This document shows, in pieces, positions 12,308 to 23,974 of a stretch of 64,000 nucleotides of DNA (position 1 is the first letter of the stretch; every line of letters starts with the position of its first letter). The notes beneath the pieces are model-generated. The model was not told the DNA's origin. It saw nothing but the letters and a program-made list of their open reading frames with translations, and ran no database searches. Both the position numbers and the translations under genes were made by a program. Source of the DNA: Prochilodus magdalenae (lineage: Eukaryota > Chordata > Actinopteri > Characiformes > Prochilodontidae); contig JAMWET010004066.1 in the NCBI GenBank assembly GCA_024036415.1, forward strand, positions 62,001 through 126,000, given 5' to 3'.

Positions 12308-13690
12308 AGGCTATGGGCGATAGCTGTCTGCCAGTCTGCTCTTGCTGTCACAAATGAACACATTAAGCACAAGCAGATACCGCCGGCCTGCTGTACTTAA
12401 GACAAAAGGACAATGACAACAGCATTAACAGAGGAAGGAGAACGAGGAGTTCAGTTCAAGCCACACAGGCAAAGCTCAAAACCGAGGCTGCCTCAGACCA
12501 TGTTTAACCATGAGTCGCCATTCTAGAGGACGCCTTAACCGATTCAGCTCAGTTCCACATGTTTATCCACGTATGACATGTGCCATGACCTTTCACACAC
12601 ACAAAATAAACAGCACTAGGAATTAGGAATATGTGTATCATAACAAAACCTGAGCTACTGATGTCTAAAGCTTGTCCAACCTGACAACAGCAACTACAAG
12701 AGAAGGTGCCACAAAGTAAGAGTAAGACTAATAAGAGCAGTCTGCTTAGAGACTTTGATCAAGACTCCAACCTCTACTGGGTTATTACACGCCAGGTCAG
12801 AGCTTCAGCTGGCCTGAGCATCATCCAGGTAAGCCCTTGGCTCCAGTCCAGATGAACTAATGCAGTGGTGCAGTGATCTTGGTTAAAATAACCCCAAGCT
12901 GCTGCTGTTTGGCAGCGGGGTGATAATGGAAGTGGTGGGGTGGCGCTGAGATCACCATGGCCTTTATGTGGCAAATATTCATCTCCTCAGAGCACGGAAG
13001 GGCTAGTCAGAGGTAGCGAGCGTTTCATAACATTGATAACAATGGCCGAGATACAGTCATATGCAGAAACACAAATCTTCAACACATCATGTGACCGGGG
13101 ATGTTCAGACTGTATCGTTCGCGCACACTTCCTTTCCTACACTTCGTTTTCCAGCAGGACTTGGCTGCTGAGTCATTGCTTACCACTGGGAACGTTCTGT
13201 GATTCCTGGCATCTCAGTGGTCACTTGCTCCTACCATGAAGGAAGTACATGGAGTACCTAGAAAGACTCATTAGCATTAGCGCCAATTCATGTGAATGGG
13301 ATTTTCTCAGTAATATAGGCACTCCTCCACGTGTGTCCTGGAACCCAACGTTACTTTATGGTATTAAGCATCTGAGTTGATGATATGACTCATATATTGC
13401 ACACGAATGACCAGACTAGAGAAATGATTCGGTAACTCTGATTGGCCGGTCCAGTTGCTCAGCGCTCGTACGTAAACAATGGCGTAGAAGCCTGGGAATG
13501 CTCTAATTGACCTCTTGTGCAAATGATCACAGGACCTGAACATTAAGCTGATATTCTCCCACCTGCACTGTATACTTTATATATCTGTACTGTTTACAAC
13601 CACACACTTACTGATACTGCTCTTACTCCTTGCATATGTCCAGCAAACGTACTGTACTGTTTGCACACATTGGTTTTTGTCTATTTGTCT
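12306..13690. other. unassigned single-copy-looking sequence
   Basis: About 1.4 kb without recognised coding, RNA or repeat content. Short ORFs on both strands (12774-13239) overlap one another and show no known domain. Confidence 0.5.
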
Positions 13691-13698
13691 TTGCAGTA

Positions 13699-13699
<1 letters not shown>

Positions 13700-13770
<71 letters not shown>

Positions 13771-13819
13771 CACCCACACATATAAATATATAGTGCAAAG
13801 ACAAATAGATATGTGTGTA

Positions 13820-13881
<62 letters not shown>

Positions 13882-13893
13882 TAGATAGATATT

Positions 13894-13953
<60 letters not shown>
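13700..13953. repeat. cluster of (TA)n microsatellites
   Basis: Pure TA runs at about 13701-13768, 13829-13879 and 13905-13952, separated by short CA/GATA-type spacers and ending in a CA run to 13965. Self-complementary and cruciform-prone. Confidence 0.95.
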
Positions 13954-13963
<10 letters not shown>

Positions 13964-13965
13964 TA

Positions 13966-14653
13966 CATACACATCCTTTAACTACACTGGAGAAGGAGCC
14001 TGACCGTGTTTCGTTATACCGTACAACCCTGTATTGGTATAATGACAAAGCAGAATTGAACTGAAATGTAAATAATTCAGATATAGAGAATGAAGCCTGC
14101 TTTGTAAACATCGCGAATGAAAGGTCATTTGGTATGGAGGTCTGCATAGAAACATGGACATTGTGGTGTTTACGAGGGCTAGCTAGGCACACCAGTCAAA
14201 GCAGCCTCGTAAACACTGGTCTGCGTGTCAGTCCATGGCCATGATGAACAGCAAAACCATTCAGACGTGCAACCCTTTAACCAAAACCAGAGGTTTTACA
14301 GATGTGGTCTGCAGGGTCCATTGCCTACTCACCATCTACAGTGGTGCTGCAATAGTCTCAGCTGGTATTTACAGATTTGGAACTAGAAATCTGTAGAGGG
14401 TTTATTTACGTTTAATAAGATTAAATTAATTGTTTTATTCCCTTAGAAGACAATGTGAAGTAATTTCTCATTGTCTAGAAGAAAACACACTCTTCTGTGA
14501 GTTGAGGAGTGATTGCATTTCGGCGTGGCCAAGGCATGGATGTGTACAGGTGACTAGTTTTCTGTTTTCTGTCCAGAATTCAAATGTGACTTATATATGA
14601 ATATATGAATATATGAATAAATGAATAATGAAGTAATAAAATGTAATATAATT
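13966..14653. other. unassigned sequence with a short hairpin
   Basis: Mixed-composition DNA with no gene signal. It contains a perfect 12-bp stem: 'gtgtttacgagg' at 14166-14177 and 'cctcgtaaacac' at 14205-14216, with a 27-base loop. Confidence 0.55.
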
Positions 14654-14655
14654 GA

Positions 14656-14686
<31 letters not shown>

Positions 14687-14712
14687 ATATTTATTTATTT
14701 ATTTATTTATTG
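14654..14712. repeat. (AAAT)n/(ATTT)n perfect palindrome
   Basis: A run of 'aaataaat' turns into 'atttattt' at the centre 'aaatattt', so the whole ~58-base tract is self-complementary and can fold into a single hairpin. Confidence 0.92.
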
Positions 14713-15441
14713 ACACCAAAAACAATAATAATTTATCAGGAAAAAAAAAATCACCAATTTTATTTTGTCTTTTTTTGTTACTGTGTGTGTTTGTCACTGA
14801 TGTATGTAAATGAGCTCTGTTCTGATTGGCTGAGTGGGTGTCCTGCACTGAAAAAGCTTGTATAACAATAACCAGCATGAAGCATGAGTGGGCAGAGCTA
14901 CACTGCCGTAGGCCGAACAGGCGGATATATGAAAGTGTATTGGAATTCATGACATCACAAAAACAATGGATGTAAAACAAATAGGCTGCTTCCGCACCTT
15001 AGTTTCCATACTTATGAAACATTATCAGCGTTTAAACAGATATGGAAATAAATGCAAGACAAATTCAGTTTTCCGTGATGTACAGTCCTTCCAAAAAGGC
15101 CAGGCTCCTTCCGTCCTCCTCTGGGTATGTCGGTGCTGTAACAGCTGTTTCTCAGGGAGAGAGCGGAGTGCATATTTACTGCTGTATATATTTCCAGCTC
15201 ACATCATCTCTCTGCTGTCTGTGCGTTGTTTATGTGTGTGTCATTCAGATTCCAAGGAGTGGGTTTAGCCTCATGATGATGTGACGTGACTTGTGTGTAT
15301 GCGTGTATGGTGTGTGTGTGTGTGGAGGACAGACAGGTGCAGACAGTTTGTGTCAGAGTGCATTTCAGTCAGATGCTGCGGCTTCGTTACTGCTGCAAAT
15401 GAACTGGGGCCCCTTTCCACTGCGACGATCTCACAGTCGGT

Positions 15442-15473
<32 letters not shown>

Positions 15474-15828
15474 AATATACTTTCAAATTCACAGTAGTCA
15501 CAGCATCAGCCCAAGTAGTGCGGACTTTTTGGGCGATTATCCTCAATTAGTATACTTGCCTGTATTTGTGCCTTTCTACATGCTCATAAAAAAAATAATA
15601 AATAAATAAAAAAATTTTTAAAAATCAGGCCTCTTTCTGTTCTCTCTTTCTTTCTTACTCACGTTTATTTTACTGTATTTTTTATTTAGTTTTTTTTGTT
15701 ATTTGTTTACTTATTTATCTTTTTACATTAAATGTGTTATTGTTTTTATATAACACCTGGCAATATAAGGCCTATTCAGCACCATGATGACCAGCCAAAG
15801 GTTTGGCCACATCATCCCTATTAAGATA
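14713..15828. other. unassigned sequence with short TG and TC runs
   Basis: Includes a short TG-rich patch (about 15290-15325), a (TC)n run (about 15449-15473) and an AT-rich stretch (15588-15760). No gene or RNA recognised. Confidence 0.5.
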
Positions 15829-16060
15829 AGATAATCCTTTATTGATCCCACAGTGGGGAAATTTGCATTGTTACAGCAGCACAGAGGAAGGAACAGAAGT
15901 GTCAGGAAATATACAAATAATAAATAAGATCTATATACAAAAATTACAGAAAAATATAAATAAAATACTAAAAATGTAAAAATTTAAATCCAGCAGACAG
16001 GATTATGCTAAGCAGTTTTATTGCACATAGTAGAATAGACTCAGCACTATAAGTCCTATA
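15829..16060. repeat. dispersed fish repeat ('agataatcctttattgatccc' type)
   Basis: The block 'aagataagataatccttta' + 'ttgatcccacagtggggaaatttgca' followed by 'ttacagcagca' and an A/T-rich 'atacaaataataaataaga' tail is a sequence I recognise as a frequent teleost interspersed repeat. I cannot assign its class. Boundaries are approximate. Confidence 0.55.
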
Positions 16061-16437
16061 GGAATATAAGAACAGCCATAAGAACCCAGTTTAATATAAA
16101 GCCAGGATCTAATGTCACACTTCGATAAAGCTTGTACCAGAAGAACAACGCAATGTTTTTCCTGGCTGGCTCACATTTAATATTTGGCTCTGGAAATGGT
16201 AATCTTGAATACCTGGAGATCCAAATGCAATATACAGTGACTGATAGCTCACTGCTAAAAGCTGAACGCCTGACTGGGGTAATGGTGGTGGCTGAACGAT
16301 TGCTAAGCAGTGATTAAAGGAGAAAACTGGATGGTTAGAAAAGATGAGGCCCAGATCAGGAATGTGGAACTGAGATGCAAAATGTGCAGTGTGGGAAAGT
16401 CACTTTACACCTCATGCAGTTGCGATTCTAGAATCTG

Positions 16438-16640
16438 TTGGGCCCCTAGGCAAAAATTCACAGGGGCCTCTTCAACCAATGTTCATCACCACCATGTGAA
16501 ATGGAAGTACTCCTATATTTCAGTAGTTCACATTACTGTTATCTTTAAAATGTGAACAGCATTTAAAAAAATGCAATTCAAAAATATTAATATATCCCCA
16601 GGGGCCCCCCACCCTGGCCTGGGGCCCCAAGCAGTTGTCC
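16438..16640. repeat. dispersed repeat with 'ggggcccc' ends
   Basis: The left part has 'gttgggcccctaggcaaaa' and the right part has 'ggcctggggccccaagcagt'. The two ends are roughly inverted (gggcccctaggc / gcctggggcccc), suggesting a non-autonomous DNA element. No coding content. Confidence 0.45.
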
Positions 16641-17077
16641 GCCTGACCTCGGTCACTCTGACCTCATGTCTTAATCATTGAGTGTTCAGAGGTGGATACA
16701 GCACTCCGATACAGTACAGGAACTGTTTATAGCCTGAATTAGCAAAGTTAGCTTAAAGCTATTGCTAGCATTAGCTGTACTCCTAAACAAGGCAGCGGCA
16801 AGCTACTTTACTGTTATCTTCTAGCTAGCGTAAAGCAGCTCTGGTTACTCAGCTTGGGTTGCTGACTGCTTACAGTCTATGTAGTCAGCTGGCTTAGCAT
16901 CAGAGTTTCCAGTTAGCTAAACTAACTCACACTACATATACAGGTTATGAGCTTTCATTCAGTGGTTCCATAGCTATGCAGGGTGCTGTGGAGTAGCGTA
17001 GCTTAAGCAGCCGGGCCAGGAAGCGTCAACCGATGTCTAACTGAAAATTGTATGCAAGTGAAGAACTGTTTAACTTC
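16641..17077. other. unassigned sequence, AGCTA-rich
   Basis: Rich in 'agcta/gctag/ttagc' words without strict periodicity. No gene recognised. Confidence 0.45.
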
Positions 17078-18560
17078 TTGATTTCTTATTTTATTGCATT
17101 TTGGTCCTGTAAATGTTTCAGAGCAAACTCATTTAAATATTAGTCAAAGACAACACAAGTAAACACAATGAACAGTTTTTAAATAAAGGTTTTATTAGGT
17201 TTTATAACCTAATAACTGTTTGGGCCACCCTTAGCAGCATCAACTGCAATCAAGCATTTTTGGTAATTTGCAATGAGTCTTTCACAGCAATGTGGAGAAA
17301 TTTTAGCCCACTCATCTTTGCAGAATTGTTGTAATTCAGCCATATTGGAGGGTTTTTGAGCATGAACCGCCTTTTTAAATGTCATGCCACAGCATCTCAA
17401 TAGGATTCAGGTCAGGACTTTGACTAGGCCACTCCAAAGTCTTCAGTCATTCAGAGGTGGACTTGCTGGTGTGTTTTGGATCATTGTCCTGCTGCAGAAC
17501 CCAAGTTTGTTTCAGCTTGAGGTCATGAACCGATGGCCAGACATTCTCCTTCAGGAATTCATGGTTTTATTTATCACAGTCTTCCAGGTCCTAAAGCAAC
17601 AAAACAGCCCCAGACCATCACACTACCACCACCACCCTATTTTACTGTAGGTATGATATTTTTCTTTGTGTTACTTTTACACCAGATGTAATGGGACACA
17701 CCCCTTCCAAAAAGTTTAACTTTTGTCTTATCAGTCCACAGAGTATTTTCCCCAAAGGTCTTGGGGTTCATCAAGATAATTCCTGGCAAAATCAACAGAA
17801 GCCTTAATGTTCTTTTTGCTCAGCAGTGGTTTTTGTCTTGGCACTCTGCCATGCAGGCCATTTTTGACCTCCTGGATGTCTCACCATGTCTGTGACCATG
17901 TCTCTTTCTCATGGTGGAGGCATGAACACTGACCTTAACTGAGGCCTGCAGTTCTTTGGATGTTGTTGTGGGGTCTTTTGTGACCTCCTGGATGAGTCGT
18001 CGCTGCGCTCTTGGGGTAATTTTGGTTGGCTGGCCACTCCTGGGAAGGTTCACCACTGATCCACATTTTCACCATTTGTGGATAATCGTTCTCACTGTGG
18101 TTCGCTGGAGTCCCAAAACTTTAGAAGTGGCTTTATTACTTTTTCCAGACTCATAGATCTCAATTACTTTCTTTTTCATTTGTTCCTGAATTTCTTTGGA
18201 TGTTGGCATGATGTCTAGCTTTTGATCTACTTCGCTTTGTCAGGCAGGTCCTATTTAAGTGATTCCTATTTTGAGAACAGGTGTGGCAGTAATCAGGCTT
18301 GGGTGTGGCTAGAGAAATTGAACTCAGGTGTGATAAACCACAGTTATGTTTTAGCTGAGGAGCAAACACTTTTTCACACATGGCCATGTAGGTGTGGATT
18401 TTTTTCTCCATTAATAATAAAAACCTTCATTTAAAAACTGCACTTGCGTTGTCTTTGACTAATATTTATGCTTGTTTGATGATCTAAAACATTTAAGAAT
18501 AACAACTTAAAAAAAAAAAAAGAAATCATGAAGGGGCAAACACTTTTTCACACCATTGTG
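17078..18560 (-). mobile_element. Tc1-like DNA transposon (inactive)
   Basis: A near-complete Tc1-family element. The right inverted repeat runs from about 18405 to 18560, ending 'cactttttcacaccattgtg' against a TA at 18561-18562. The left arm (about 17078-17200) repeats its inner part in inverse orientation ('gatttcttattttattgc', 'aaatattagtcaaagacaac', 'cagtttttaaataaaggttt') but lacks the outermost ~30 bases. Between them lies a broken transposase on the minus strand (separate entry). The lost left end, stops and shifts make it immobile. Confidence 0.93.
17209..18209 (-). pseudogene. Tc1-like transposase pseudogene
   Basis: Reading starts at ATG 18209 (MPTSKEIQEQ...). The N-terminal paired-type DNA-binding region is visible, including 'VNLPRSGQPTKITPRAQRR' and 'LIQEVTKDPTTTSKEL'. 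An in-frame TGA at 18069-18071 (codon 47) replaces what is normally an Arg codon after Trp, and the frame is lost again near 17960. The DDE core is spread over several frames: 'LWTDKTKV' near 17740 and 'SPDLNPIEMLWHD' at about 17384-17430. The C-terminal end 'ELQQFCKDEWAKI...AAKGGPNSY' is intact to the stop at 17209. At full length it would be the usual ~335 residues. Clearly dead. Confidence 0.93.
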
Positions 18561-19244
18561 TACATGCATTTACATCTCTAGCTCCTTCACACCTCTTCAT
18601 TATCCTCATTATGTCTCATTCTTACTTTGTATTATACTACATATGTATATTTATTTATTATAACAAATATAAATATGTGTGTGATACTTGGTGATTGAGG
18701 TTTTGATAAAAAGAGCACGGTTCATGTGAGGTAAAAAATACTGCAGGTTCACGTGTGACATTTTCCTGGGTTTAAGAAGGAACTAGTAGCAACACTTCCA
18801 CCAGTTTCCTCGTTGTGGTTAGAATCTCCATTTTTGCGGAAGCCGAAAACTTTTCCACTTCTCCTTAGTGACCTCTGTGTGTGTATGCAACCACACGCCT
18901 TTCATAGAAACACATACACAAAGCTAAAAACAGTGATACCTACCCATAGATCCATAGAACTGGCCGAGGTGTCCGAGCTTTTTCCCCCAATGGTTTCTAA
19001 ATGGATGTTCAAACACATACGTATAGTAATGACTTTATTAGGAGTCTCTTGACGGATAAGGCACACATTGATTGTGGGTCTCAATGACAAAGTGTTCCAT
19101 CATTCCTGAAATTGCTGGTTGTCACTGTTAACTGCACTGTTATGTGCCGTCATGATTAGTACCATTAATCATTAAACCGCCGTTAGAACCGTCATGGGTT
19201 TACAGTGCAGCTGCCACCATCAGGCCAAAGGAACAATTGGAACG
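18561..19244. other. unassigned sequence
   Basis: No recognised gene or repeat. Moderately AT-rich at the start. Confidence 0.5.
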
Positions 19245-19249
19245 TATCT

Positions 19250-19478
19250 TCATTTACGGCATTAAGCTGACACTCTTATCCAGAGCGGCTTACAAGGTTA
19301 ATCATATTACAGGTAGGCCAATGTGGTGTTAGGAGTCTTGCCCAAGGACTCTTATTGGTGTAGCACAGCATAGTCACCCAGACAAGGATTCAAATCCCAG
19401 TCTCCCACATATGGTGGTGGTTCCCTGGCGGGTAGTCGTGTTATCTGCTGAGCTACATCAACCACCAAGTATTTGCCG
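19250..19478 (-). mobile_element. tRNA-derived SINE, copy 1
   Basis: On the minus strand the head shows an A-box-like 'gtagctcagcagataaca' pattern and a B-box-like region, here mutated ('gggatttgaatcc'). The body is 'ctatgctgtgctacaccaat' and 'aagagtccttgggcaagact'. The 3' tail reads 'ttgtaagccgctctggataa' + 'gagtgtcagctt'. The head is Pol III promoter-like and the tail matches the stem-loop end of L2-clade LINEs (see 46112-46598). Head-to-tail layout is shared with the copies at 23700, 26919 and 54888. Confidence 0.85.
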
Positions 19479-19524
19479 GACCAACTAAAACCAATGTATA
19501 GTCCTGGGAGCCAGACTATGAGCA

Positions 19525-19800
19525 TCCCTACGGTAAAGCATACCTTCCATCTTTGGTTGCACCCAGGAGGAGCAAGCTTCAGCTTTACACTAGAAGTCTG
19601 GACGTCCCCTTGAGGTATACGTGAACTGGAATAAGACAAAAGCTTGAGACTAAAGAGAAATGCCGGATCTGAATTTCAGATCTTTCATGGACTCACCAAT
19701 TTAATTCCACTGGGCTGCAGAGTCTTCTAATTCTGCCATTCCTCAAGAGCAGAGGTCTTCAAACCAGTCCACATTTCTGCTCCATGCTAATGCATTGTGC
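19525..19800. repeat. unnamed dispersed repeat, copy 1
   Basis: Aligns with 22227-22560: shared words are 'cataccttccatctttggtt', 'gcaagcttcagctttacac', 'ggacgtccccttg', 'attccactgggc', 'tctaattctgccatt' and 'agaggtcttcaaaccagtcc'. The copies differ by small indels, so they are old. A 27-base inverted partner of its right end lies at 19836-19862 ('actggtttgaaggcctctg'). Confidence 0.75.
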
Positions 19801-20297
19801 GTTAGCTAGTTGTAGCTATATTAGGTTGGAGCCTGTAGACTGGTTTGAAGGCCTCTGTTCTGAAGCCTATAGGGATTTTACAGACCTTGTTTGCTTCCTT
19901 CCAGAGAATTTGCTCGGGGTGCAGATTTTGCTTATGAAATAACTCCATATACATAGTGATACACACAGATGAGCCAAAACGTTATGGCAACCTGCCTAAT
20001 ATGCTGCTGGCAAAACAAGGCATGAACTCTCAGACCTCTGAAAGTGCCCTGTGGTATCTGCCTCCAAGGCATTAACAGCAAATCCTTTAAATCCCATAAG
20101 TTGACAGTTAAAGACCATGTAGACCAGACTTGTTGTTCCAGCACACCTGCAGATGCTTGAGCAGGAATTTGAATGCCATGGCAACACCTTAAATGTCTTG
20201 TTCCTTAAACCATTCCAGAACGATGTGTTCAGTGTGAACCAGTGCCCTATCCTGATGAAAAGCCCAGGGGTTCTTATCACCCTCTTTTCGGGGGGTT

Positions 20298-20575
20298 GCC
20301 TTCCTTCTGGATCACAGCAAGAAGGGTCTGGGTTCAGTTCCTGGGCATCCAGGGTTCATTCTGTGTGGAGTCTGCATGTTCTCCCCGTGTCTGTGTGGGT
20401 TTTCTCTAGGTGCTCCAGTTTCCTTCTACAGTCCAAAGACGTGCTGTCAGGTGACCTGGAGATGCTAAATTGTCCCTAGGTGTGAATGTGCATGTCCATG
20501 ATGAAACGGTCCAGGGTGTATCCTGCTGTCCACCCATTGAGGGCTGGGATAGGCTCTTTTTCCATGGAATGCATC
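20298..20575. repeat. dispersed fish repeat ('gcatgttctccccgtgtctg' type)
   Basis: Contains the run 'tgtggagtctgcatgttctc' + 'cccgtgtctgtgtgggtttt' followed by 'cagtccaaagacgtgc', 'tgctaaattgtccctaggtg' and 'gggctgggataggctc'. I recognise these as an abundant fish interspersed repeat of uncertain class. The 20153-20479 open frame is incidental. Confidence 0.65.
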
Positions 20576-20616
20576 ATGATGCCATCACGTCCCCAGATAA
20601 ATGGTTCAGCCTTCAC

Positions 20617-20814
20617 CAGTGATTCTCAAACCTGATCCTGGAGGACCACGGTCCACTAGACCACTAGAGCGTTCCCATGCTTTCACACACTCACTTTAAC
20701 TCAATGGTGGGCAGGTAATGAGCTGATTTGTTGGGTCAGGTGAACCACTAAAGAAGGGAAACCACTAAACAGTGTTGGGCAGTGGACCTCCAGGACCAAG
20801 GCTGAGAGACACTG
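20617..20814. mobile_element. short MITE with 28-bp inverted repeats (hAT-like)
   Basis: The left end 'cagtgattctcaaacctgat...' (20617-20644) and the right end '...aaggctgagagacactg' (20787-20814) are inverted copies. The flanks gccttcac (20609-20616) and gcctagat (20815-20822) match at five of eight positions, consistent with an eroded 8-bp target duplication as made by hAT transposases. 198 bases, no coding capacity. Confidence 0.8.
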
Positions 20815-20822
20815 GCCTAGAT

Positions 20823-22226
20823 AGCATAACCTGTCGCTGTAAATCTGTAGAACGTTTCATAAATACAGTATTCATGTGTTAATATCATTATTATCATCTT
20901 CATTAGCGGTAGTAGTAGTGGTTTGTTGTGCCAGTAGGAATGTCTAAAGTAGGAATGTCTCTTCTGGCTAGGAATACCAGGCTAGTGGCCCTCAGGTAAC
21001 TTGAGTATGAAACCTGGAGACACAGGGGCCAATTGTGGGCCAATTGTGGTTTGCTGCACCACTCGACCCGAGTCTTTAATGGTCTTGTTTCTATCTTAGT
21101 GAATTGTTTTCGGGATTCACTATACTGAAGACATCTCCCAAGTTCTCTTGACCACACAGCTGTCCAAACAAGCCAGTGTTTACAATCGACTTTTACAAGA
21201 TTCATTGTACAAGCCCCACAGGGTACAAATCACACACTGATCAGCGTGTGATGGTGTCACCAGCGCCAGTGTTAAGAGAGCCGAAGCCAAGCAGGCACAC
21301 CCAGTCCTGGAACTCCTAGGAGTTTGTTCTCTTGCACACGATAGCAACAAAACATTTAGGCTGTTGCATCACAGGGCTCTCCAAAACAAAGAATAGCACA
21401 TCAAACTGTGGCCTCGAACAAAAACCCTCCAGATCTCTCATAACCAAGACTTATTTCCCCTCACAGAAACACACGGGTCGCTAGAACGCTCTTCTCTCTC
21501 CATAGCCCCCTTTTTTACATTTGAGCATAAGCAAGCAGGACAGACATTCATCATTTGTGGGCTTAATGCAAATACAACTGGCAGAGAGAATCTGCTCTGA
21601 GCAATTTATAAACCCGGAAACCACGACCTCCACCCCGACGTGCCCCTGCTCTGCTTCTATTTTCGATCTGCTGCTCTACCACTCGTCTCCGTGCTCTCTT
21701 AGAGGCCCTTTAAGAGAAGCTCGTCGCTGTCAAATTGGATTCCAGAACGCCCGGAACATTGTCCTGCTCTTGGGCTTTTGGTTATTAGTTTGATTTGGTA
21801 AGCAGGAGGCCTGCTCTGATGAATATAATACGACGCTGTGTGATGCTGATACATGGATCTGGGGGGTGGGGATCTTATCAAGACTTGCCTGGTCTGTTAA
21901 GAGGAAGGATTTGGCTGTTGAGTTGGTATTCAATTTCATAACATAGAAGGCAATTTTGAGATTTAACTGTTGGCTTGGATAGCACTGTTCTTTGGAAATT
22001 CAGCAGTATTAGTGATCAGCTGATGCTATGCAAGCTATTTAAACTATTGTGCAAACTACAACATACACAACATAACTACAACTTCGCAACTTAACCACCG
22101 CATATTGAAACGCCAGTGGCAAACCATGGCTATTAGGGTCCATCTTCATTTTTAAGCCATAAATCTCAAAAAAATGAGGAAATAAATAAAAAAAAACGTT
22201 TTATGCTAATGCTAATTTCCGCTGGC
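20823..22226. other. unassigned single-copy-looking sequence
   Basis: About 1.4 kb with ORFs up to 100 codons on both strands (20903-21205 minus, 21521-21793 plus), none with a recognisable domain. No repeat identified. Confidence 0.5.
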
Positions 22227-22560
22227 ATCCCTATGGGTAAGGGGTCATTTGTTAATGCTAAGCTAACATACCTTCCATCTTTGGTTGTAGTATAGGAAGC
22301 AAGCTTCAGCTTTCCACCTACAAGGCTGGACTTCCCCTTGGCTTATTTGGAAAAGGATGTGAATTGGATTAGGCCTGAAGAGATACGGGCTAATGTAAAA
22401 TTCCTGTCTTTATTTGGACGCCATTTGGATTCCACTGGGCCTCTAATTTTGCCATTTCTCTAGAGTAGAGGTCTTCAAACCAGTCCTCAGGCCCCTCCCA
22501 AGACACACTTATGCTCCATGCTTGCTCCAAACTTCATGCTAATGCTAATTTATGCCAATT
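22227..22560. repeat. unnamed dispersed repeat, copy 2
   Basis: Second copy of the sequence at 19525-19800, in the same orientation and 2.7 kb away. It includes 'cataccttccatctttggtt', 'gcaagcttcagctttccac' and 'agaggtcttcaaaccagtcc'. It holds about 25 extra bases near its left end relative to copy 1. Confidence 0.75.
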
Positions 22561-23151
22561 TCATGCTGACATCTCTCTGGGATTCTAGTAATTTTGTTAA
22601 AGCTAAGCTAACGGTGATTTATGGGAACAATTTTGGCTGCTGTGTGTTAAACACAGACATTTGGAGCTTCTAAAAGACGTTCCACATTTTACTCAAAGCT
22701 TGTGACAGAAATGTATTTTACCATATAGTAGTTTCACAATGACTCTTTCAGTCGAGATGGCTGATATAGAGCTGCTGCCTCGGTTTTCTATTTCTAGCAA
22801 CACACAGATTAGACCACCGCTTGTACTCATCGTCAGTGACACATCTATGATTTCCAAAAGGCAGAAGATTTTTTCTCACAATGTCAGTCCCGCCTACTGG
22901 AAAAGAAAACGTGATTTGTGTAGTTTGTTGTTATGCTGATAGTCTTGGTAACTGGAGTTTACTTAGCGGTATCTACCCACACACCACAAAAGAATTCCTG
23001 ATCTTCAGGCTTTTTTGTTTCCATCTACAACTTAGAATGTAGACGGCCCAAAGAGTTCCCCCTGTTCATCTATGACTAATCATTATGGCATTACTAAAAT
23101 TAATACTTAAGTGAGAGTATGTGTATTTTCAAAAACAGGAACGCCATACTA
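22561..23151. other. unassigned sequence
   Basis: No gene or repeat recognised. One 66-codon ORF at 22739-22939 has no known features. Confidence 0.5.
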
Positions 23152-23336
<185 letters not shown>

Positions 23337-23657
23337 TTTCAATGAAAGTTAAAAGTGATTTTATTGTTAAATGTTTCTGGATATTTATTGGTCCAGTCAT
23401 CATGGTATGTACAATATAAAGGACAACTCTACATGTATATATATGTACATATAAATATATGAACATAACAGTTGTATATTGTATATTGTTTTCCAGTTAA
23501 TGCACATGGGTTATATATAATAATACACTCATCATTGAAACAATAGTTGTGCCTAGAAGGAAGTGCCAGATTGCAATACAATTGGGAAGGAAGATAAAGG
23601 TCACCAGGAATAATAAATGTTGATAGATTTACACTGATATGGGTAATATTTATTAAG

Positions 23658-23678
23658 CTAGGGTTAGGGTTAGGGTTA
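23658..23678. repeat. three telomere-like TTAGGG units
   Basis: 'agggttagggttagggtta' contains three perfect hexamers immediately upstream of a SINE. A two-unit run occurs at about 29842-29856. Too short to argue for a telomere fusion. Confidence 0.7.
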
Positions 23679-23699
23679 CACATACAGTAGTAGGGTCTT

Positions 23700-23920
23700 G
23701 GTTGGTGTAGCTCAGCAGATAACACCACTACCCACTAGGCAACCATCACCACATGTGGGAGACTGGGGTTCAGATCCGGGTCTGGGTGACTATGCTGTGC
23801 TACACCAATAAGAGTCCTTGGGCAAGACTCCTAACACTACACTGGCCTCCCTGTAATATGATTAACCTTGTAAGTCACTCTGGATAAGAGCGTCAGCTAA
23901 ATGCCGTAGATGTAAATGTA
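23700..23920 (+). mobile_element. tRNA-derived SINE, copy 2
   Basis: The best full-length copy. The head 'ggttggtgtagctcagcaga' has a good A box and '...gactggggttcagatccgg' a B box. The middle reads 'ctatgctgtgctacaccaat' + 'aagagtccttgggcaagact'. The tail is 'ccttgtaagtcactctggat' + 'aagagcgtcagctaaatgcc'. The tail forms the L2-type stem-loop (actctggataagagcgt). Confidence 0.9.
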
Positions 23921-23974
23921 ACTGTCTTCCAGCATGGGGTTGAGTCACCATGTTTGCTAACACAACATTCCAAT

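Noticed and set aside
23658..23678. Interstitial telomere / chromosome fusion point
   Set aside because: Only three TTAGGG units; such short runs are common by chance and slippage.
23700..23790. tRNA gene
   Set aside because: A and B boxes are present but the acceptor and anticodon arms do not form, and the sequence continues into a SINE body and L2-type tail.
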